NCBI RefSeq assembly: GCF_003268275.1
Contig: NZ_QLYR01000005.1
Coordinates: 124,001-188,000, forward strand
From: Hydrogeniiclostridium mannosilyticum
Lineage (GTDB): Bacteria > Bacillota > Clostridia > Oscillospirales > Acutalibacteraceae
Reading direction: 5' to 3'
DNA length: 64,000 bases
The translations under genes and the position numbers were made by a program. Each line of letters begins with the position of its first letter. Position 1 is the first letter of the stretch. The notes beneath the pieces were generated by a model. That model did no database searches. It was not told the DNA's origin and saw nothing but the letters and a program-made list of their open reading frames with translations. Below are positions 60,384-64,000 of this stretch, in pieces.

Positions 60384-61241
60384 CTAGTTATACGGTTTAA
60401 TTATCAGCTCTTCGGGGGACAAAATCAATTTTCCATCCCCGTCCTTAGCCACCCAATTCAGTGGGACCTTTAACTCATCAATAATCCAACGGCGTACCTC
60501 AAAGGTTTTCCAAGGGCCGCTGTTATAGCCTTGGCCCGGGTCATTCTCCCATAACCACAGCGGCGTACACCAGAGGCATGCCTGCGGTGCGGCGGCTTCA
60601 TAAACGCTTTTTTCCACGCCGTTCTGCCCGTGATGCGCCAACTGGACAACATCGCTCCTTAACCCCCCGGCGCCTTGCCCGGCCAGCAGCCGGCGTCCGC
60701 CCTCAATGCCAAGATCCCCCAGCAGCAGTACCCTGCGCCCTCCCGTCGTCAAGCGCAGCACCGTGCTGCTGTTATTGATGGCGTTCATTGGATAGCTGCC
60801 GTCATAGGTATAGAGTACCTCAAAGCGGGCTTCGGGGTACTCATAGCGGTCCCCTTGTTGATAAACTGTTTTTATTCCTTGGTAATTCGGCAAAGCCGCA
60901 TAAAACTCATCCCAAGTGTGGATTTCCCAAGCCTCATTGTCCGCAATAAACGGCCGTTCCGGAAAATGAAAATAAAGCCGCTTAATCTCCAGCTCATTCA
61001 AACGGCTTTCCAAAATAGAGGTCAGCGCTGCGATATGGTCCTCATGGACATGCGTTAGAAACCACCCCTCAATGACCGGATGCGGACCGCCGAGCTTACG
61101 CAGCAGCGCCAGGAGCGCCTCCGCATCTCCTCGAACACCGCCGTCTATAACAAATAGCTGACCGTTTTCTGTTTGTAGAACAAAGGACATCATTTGACTT
61201 GGCGTCCGTCCTCTGAGTAAATACATATAAGAACGACTCAT
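60384..61241 (-). CDS. MBL-fold metallohydrolase (ComEC C-terminal-like)
   Basis: This 285-aa metallo-beta-lactamase-fold enzyme has its metal motif HVHEDH at residues 64-69 (HxHxDH). LLLGDLGIEGG carries a bridging Asp and QLAHHGQNGVEK a further His pair, an arrangement seen in ComEC/Rec2 C-terminal-type hydrolases. No membrane segments or signal peptide are seen. It heads an operon with two glycosidases, an unexpected pairing. A phosphodiesterase or lactonase/esterase role on a sugar derivative is conceivable but unproven. Confidence 0.88.
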   Translation of the reverse strand: MSRSYMYLLRGRTPSQMMSFVLQTENGQLFVIDGGVRGDAEALLALLRKLGGPHPVIEGWFLTHVHEDHIAALTSILESRLNELEIKRLYFHFPERPFIADNEAWEIHTWDEFYAALPNYQGIKTVYQQGDRYEYPEARFEVLYTYDGSYPMNAINNSSTVLRLTTGGRRVLLLGDLGIEGGRRLLAGQGAGGLRSDVVQLAHHGQNGVEKSVYEAAAPQACLWCTPLWLWENDPGQGYNSGPWKTFEVRRWIIDELKVPLNWVAKDGDGKLILSPEELIIKPYN

Positions 61242-61294
61242 TCTACTCCATCCCCTTCTGCGTTCTCCATAAAAAAGCTCATGAAACCATTTTC

Positions 61295-61322
61295 ATTTTA
61301 TCAGATATGCAGTTGCTGTCAA
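61295..61322 (-). promoter_or_regulatory. Promoter of the MBL-GH78-GH1 operon
   Basis: TTGACA (61322-61317) and TAAAAT (61300-61295) on the minus strand are 16 bases apart. Confidence 0.75.
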
Positions 61323-61341
61323 CAGATATTTTGCTTTTATT

Positions 61342-61378
61342 TAAAAAAGAATCCGCCAGAATTTACTCCGGCAGATTC
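61342..61378 (-). terminator. Terminator after the atypical kinase gene
   Basis: GAATC (61349-61353) and GATTC (61374-61378), with inner GCC/GGC and two mismatches, are followed by TTTTTT on the minus strand. Confidence 0.7.
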
Positions 61379-61395
61379 CCTCAGTTTTTACCTTT

Positions 61396-62214
61396 TTATT
61401 TTGCAAGCTTCCACGCCGCCGTCAAAGCGGCAAGGGTGGGGTAGCGCTCCGAACGTTTCGAAGCCACAGCCCGCATTGCCACGCGGTAACGCTCTTCAGA
61501 TAAGCGCCATTTCTCCAGTGTGTGTTCTGTTTCACCGCCAAAAAGGGCAAAAGCCGTCGCGCCCATAGTGTAGACAGTTGTAACCTCATCCACAACCGCT
61601 CCCAAGGTATGCTCCTCCGGCGACATAAAACGAGAGGAGCCCCACATGCGTCCCATCGTATTCACTGTTGGAGACTTTTGGTAAAAATCAATGTCACAGA
61701 TATATGGTTTATGCGCGGAACGGTCATAGAGAATACTGCCGTCGTAAAAATCTATCGCCACATACCCACGTTTGGCTACGTAACGGTGAAACTCCAACAC
61801 GGCCTCGAATACATCCAGCAGACTCTCCTGCGGCAGAGCCATAAACTGCTCTCTTTGTCCAGGATATTGCTTGCCCATACAAATGGCATCAACCCAGTCG
61901 AAAATCATCACAAAGCCATCTCCGACTTTTTCAGAGCAATGATAAGGAATTAAACAGGGATGGGACAGCTCCATGTAAATTGCTGAAGCCTGCTTCAGAC
62001 GCTTCACAGCTTGCTCTGGTGTCCCCTGATAACGGAGTGTTTGCGCCCCGGCAAACTTAAGAAAATACCGGCGCTCGCCACGCTCAAGGCCAAAGCATAA
62101 GTTTCCGGAATCCTGGTCGTCCAGAACTCGGAATACACGCCCATAGGCCGACAGAAAATCCAGGTTGCAGTCCGTTTGCAAGCGGCAGGGGAGCCCATCG
62201 ATTACCTTGATCAA
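61396..62214 (-). CDS. Atypical protein kinase-like protein
   Basis: This 272-aa soluble kinase-fold protein has no membrane or PASTA part. The likely ATP Lys is Lys53 (FLKFAG). The catalytic loop reads AIDFYDGSILYD, with the base Asp155 present but the usual metal-binding Asn replaced by Ser160. The DFG site reads CDIDFY (Asp176, Gly replaced by Tyr). MSPEE stands for APE. It may be a low-activity or pseudo kinase, or a distinct small-molecule kinase group. It follows the ABC exporter gene by 14 bases and is probably co-transcribed. Confidence 0.8.
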   Translation of the reverse strand: MIKVIDGLPCRLQTDCNLDFLSAYGRVFRVLDDQDSGNLCFGLERGERRYFLKFAGAQTLRYQGTPEQAVKRLKQASAIYMELSHPCLIPYHCSEKVGDGFVMIFDWVDAICMGKQYPGQREQFMALPQESLLDVFEAVLEFHRYVAKRGYVAIDFYDGSILYDRSAHKPYICDIDFYQKSPTVNTMGRMWGSSRFMSPEEHTLGAVVDEVTTVYTMGATAFALFGGETEHTLEKWRLSEERYRVAMRAVASKRSERYPTLAALTAAWKLAK

Positions 62215-62228
62215 ACTTCCTCCTATTC

Positions 62229-64000
62229 TCAGGCCTCCTCGGCCTGTAGCACGCTCATAGCCGATTCTTCTTCAAATTGTTTCATATAAAGGTCGTGGTA
62301 ATAGCCGTGTTTTTTCAGCAGCTCCATATGCTGGCCCTGTTCCACAATTTTTCCGTCCTTTACCACCAAAATCAGGTCCGCCTGGCGAATGGTTGACAGA
62401 CGGTGTGCAATGAGGAAGGAAGTGCGATCCTTCAGCAGATGAGAAATCGCTGCCTGAATCAACTGCTCCGTCTGCGTGTCGATAGAGGAGGTTGCTTCAT
62501 CCAGCACAAAAATTCTTGGATCTGCCAGTACCGCGCGGGCAAAGGAGATCAGCTGTTTTTCCCCAGTGGAAAGGCGGTCTCCGCCCTCTCCGACATCGCT
62601 TTCATATCCGTTTTCCAGCTTATCTACCACCGTATCCGCCGAAACAGCCCGGGCGGCCGCATAAACCTCCTCGTCGCTCGCCTCCAGACGCCCATAGCGA
62701 ATGTTTTCCATGACCGTACCGGAAAATAAATGCGGATTTTGCAGTACATAGCCAATATTACTGTGCAGCCACAACTGTGAGCGCTCACGGTAATCCTTGC
62801 CGTCGATCAGGATTTTACCCCCTGTCGGCTCAAAAAAACGACAGGCCAGGTTGACCAGGGTGCTTTTACCCGCGCCAGTTTCACCGACAATCGCGACAGT
62901 TGTTCCGTGCGGCACTTTCAGGTTAAAGTGGCTTAGCACTTCTTCGCTGCCGTCGGGATAATGAAAGGAAACGTCGCAAAACTCGATATCTCCCTTAATC
63001 GGCTCCCAATTTTCTTTTTTGGGTTCAAAGGAGTCGCCATATTTGGCAACCACCTCGGGCGTATCCGTAATGCCAAGCTTTTGGTCCAACAAGCCTGTGA
63101 CTCGCTCAATGTTGGCCTGAACAGAGATAATGTCCGCGATATTGCGTGCCAGTTGCTGAATCGGTTCAAAAATGCCGACCGCATAGGAAGTAAAAGCGGA
63201 AAGCGTACCAATCAGCATGGCGTTTTCCATCACCAAAATACCGCCGCGCGCTAGAACAATAGCAGTCGCTGCAGAGCTGAGCAGCATGACCAGCGGAATA
63301 TAAATCGCGCTCAGGCGCGAAACCCGAATGGAGGAATGACGCATATTCTGGGATACTTCTGCGAAGGCCTCAAAGTTTTTATCCTCAATCGTGAGTGTTT
63401 TGGAGGTTTTTGCTCCCATGATTCCCTCGTTATAGAGGCCGGTAATCTGTGAATTAATCCGGCGCACCTTACGGTTCCAGTGAAGAATGCGCTTTTGAAA
63501 GTATGCTGTCAGAAGTGCAATTGCCGGTACAATCAATATAACCAGAAGTGCAAGCCCCGGGTTAATCAGGAACATCGCAATGAAAACACCCACTACATAG
63601 GTAAATGACCACAGCATATCCACCAGGCCCCAGGCCACTAAGCTCGCTATACGGTTTGTGTCGCTCATCACACGCGCTAAGATATAGCCGACCGGCGTGA
63701 CATTATAATAGGAAAGGCTCAGCTGCTGCAGGTGGACAAAGCAAGCGCGTTTCATATCACGCCCTAACCGCATTTCAACCTTCATAGAGCGGCGGGTAAA
63801 CAGTACGACAAAGGTCGTTTGCAAAATGATGACCAAGCCGTAGACCAAGCCAAAAATCCAAATTCCCTCGGTGGTATCCATTTTAATAAAATTGTTAATT
63901 GCAAACTGCTGGAAAAGCGGCATAGAAATGTCCACGCCCGCAACCAGCAGATTCAACACCACAATCATAACCAGCAGGCCGCGGTACGGCTTTAGAAAGG
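62229..64000 (-). CDS. ABC exporter, fused permease and ATPase (5' end outside window)
   Basis: At least 589 residues of a half-size ABC exporter are present. The reading frame stays open to the window edge (FLKPYRGLLV precedes the first internal Met), so the true start lies beyond. Six membrane helices occupy roughly the first 310 residues. The ATPase shows Walker A GETGAGKST, signature LSTGEKQLISFARA, Walker B FVLDEATSSID and H-loop IAHRLST. The type often pairs as a heterodimer with a second half encoded next to it, which would lie outside the window. Substrate unknown. Confidence 0.93.
   Translation of the reverse strand, partial: FLKPYRGLLVMIVVLNLLVAGVDISMPLFQQFAINNFIKMDTTEGIWIFGLVYGLVIILQTTFVVLFTRRSMKVEMRLGRDMKRACFVHLQQLSLSYYNVTPVGYILARVMSDTNRIASLVAWGLVDMLWSFTYVVGVFIAMFLINPGLALLVILIVPAIALLTAYFQKRILHWNRKVRRINSQITGLYNEGIMGAKTSKTLTIEDKNFEAFAEVSQNMRHSSIRVSRLSAIYIPLVMLLSSAATAIVLARGGILVMENAMLIGTLSAFTSYAVGIFEPIQQLARNIADIISVQANIERVTGLLDQKLGITDTPEVVAKYGDSFEPKKENWEPIKGDIEFCDVSFHYPDGSEEVLSHFNLKVPHGTTVAIVGETGAGKSTLVNLACRFFEPTGGKILIDGKDYRERSQLWLHSNIGYVLQNPHLFSGTVMENIRYGRLEASDEEVYAAARAVSADTVVDKLENGYESDVGEGGDRLSTGEKQLISFARAVLADPRIFVLDEATSSIDTQTEQLIQAAISHLLKDRTSFLIAHRLSTIRQADLILVVKDGKIVEQGQHMELLKKHGYYHDLYMKQFEEESAMSVLQAEEA

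Overview
The window reads as chromosomal DNA of an anaerobic, endospore-forming member of the Clostridia. An affiliation with the Oscillospiraceae/Ruminococcaceae side is inference from gene content. Three spore-coat foundation genes (spoIVA, sipL, spoVM), gerW, remA, a PASTA kinase, Bacillota-type promoters (TTGACA-N17-TATAAT) and strong GGAGG ribosome binding sites support this. There is no CRISPR array, insertion sequence, rRNA or tRNA that I can see.

Layout. Positions 1-3100 hold a truncated sulfatase gene, a divergent glycosidase-like beta-propeller gene and an aldo/keto reductase. From 3341 to 17132 runs a conserved housekeeping block on the minus strand. In transcription order it is yicC, remA, gmk, rpoZ, priA, def, fmt, a membrane zinc peptidase, rsmB, rlmN, prpC, prkC, rsgA, thiN, a 50-aa membrane peptide and spoVM. 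The last two genes are very short and were read directly from the DNA. Positions 17315-20544 encode a three-subunit biotin-dependent carboxyltransferase. Positions 20653-26179 form a division/sporulation operon: site-2 protease, scpA, scpB, DUF2953, gerW, D,D-carboxypeptidase, rluB and a small unknown gene. rpmB stands alone on the plus strand. It is followed by an ACT-domain/aryl-CoA ligase pair (26766-28529) and a sugar isomerase, DUF4867 and xylulokinase operon (28757-32427).

Divergent from that operon, a five-gene plus-strand cluster (32667-37870) joins a Gfo/Idh/MocA oxidoreductase, an ADP-ribosylglycohydrolase, a DUF3841 protein, an NhaC-type antiporter and an amidohydrolase. I cannot assign this combination to a known pathway. 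An SGNH esterase follows. Next come mreB, comF, recD2, a small membrane protein and metK, the last behind a SAM-I riboswitch. A RibU riboflavin transporter gene lies behind an FMN riboswitch, then a CapA-family gene. A plus-strand purine operon (purE, purM, purN, purO, AICAR transformylase, purD) has an attenuator-like leader and leads on to sipL and spoIVA. The last part, on the minus strand, holds a metallo-beta-lactamase/GH78-like/GH1 operon and an atypical protein kinase behind an ABC exporter that runs off the window.

The main themes are translation and cell-envelope housekeeping, spore coat assembly, purine synthesis under RNA-level control, and several plant-glycan or sugar catabolic modules. 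Starts were moved inward where a ribosome binding site clearly pointed to an internal codon; each case is explained in its entry.
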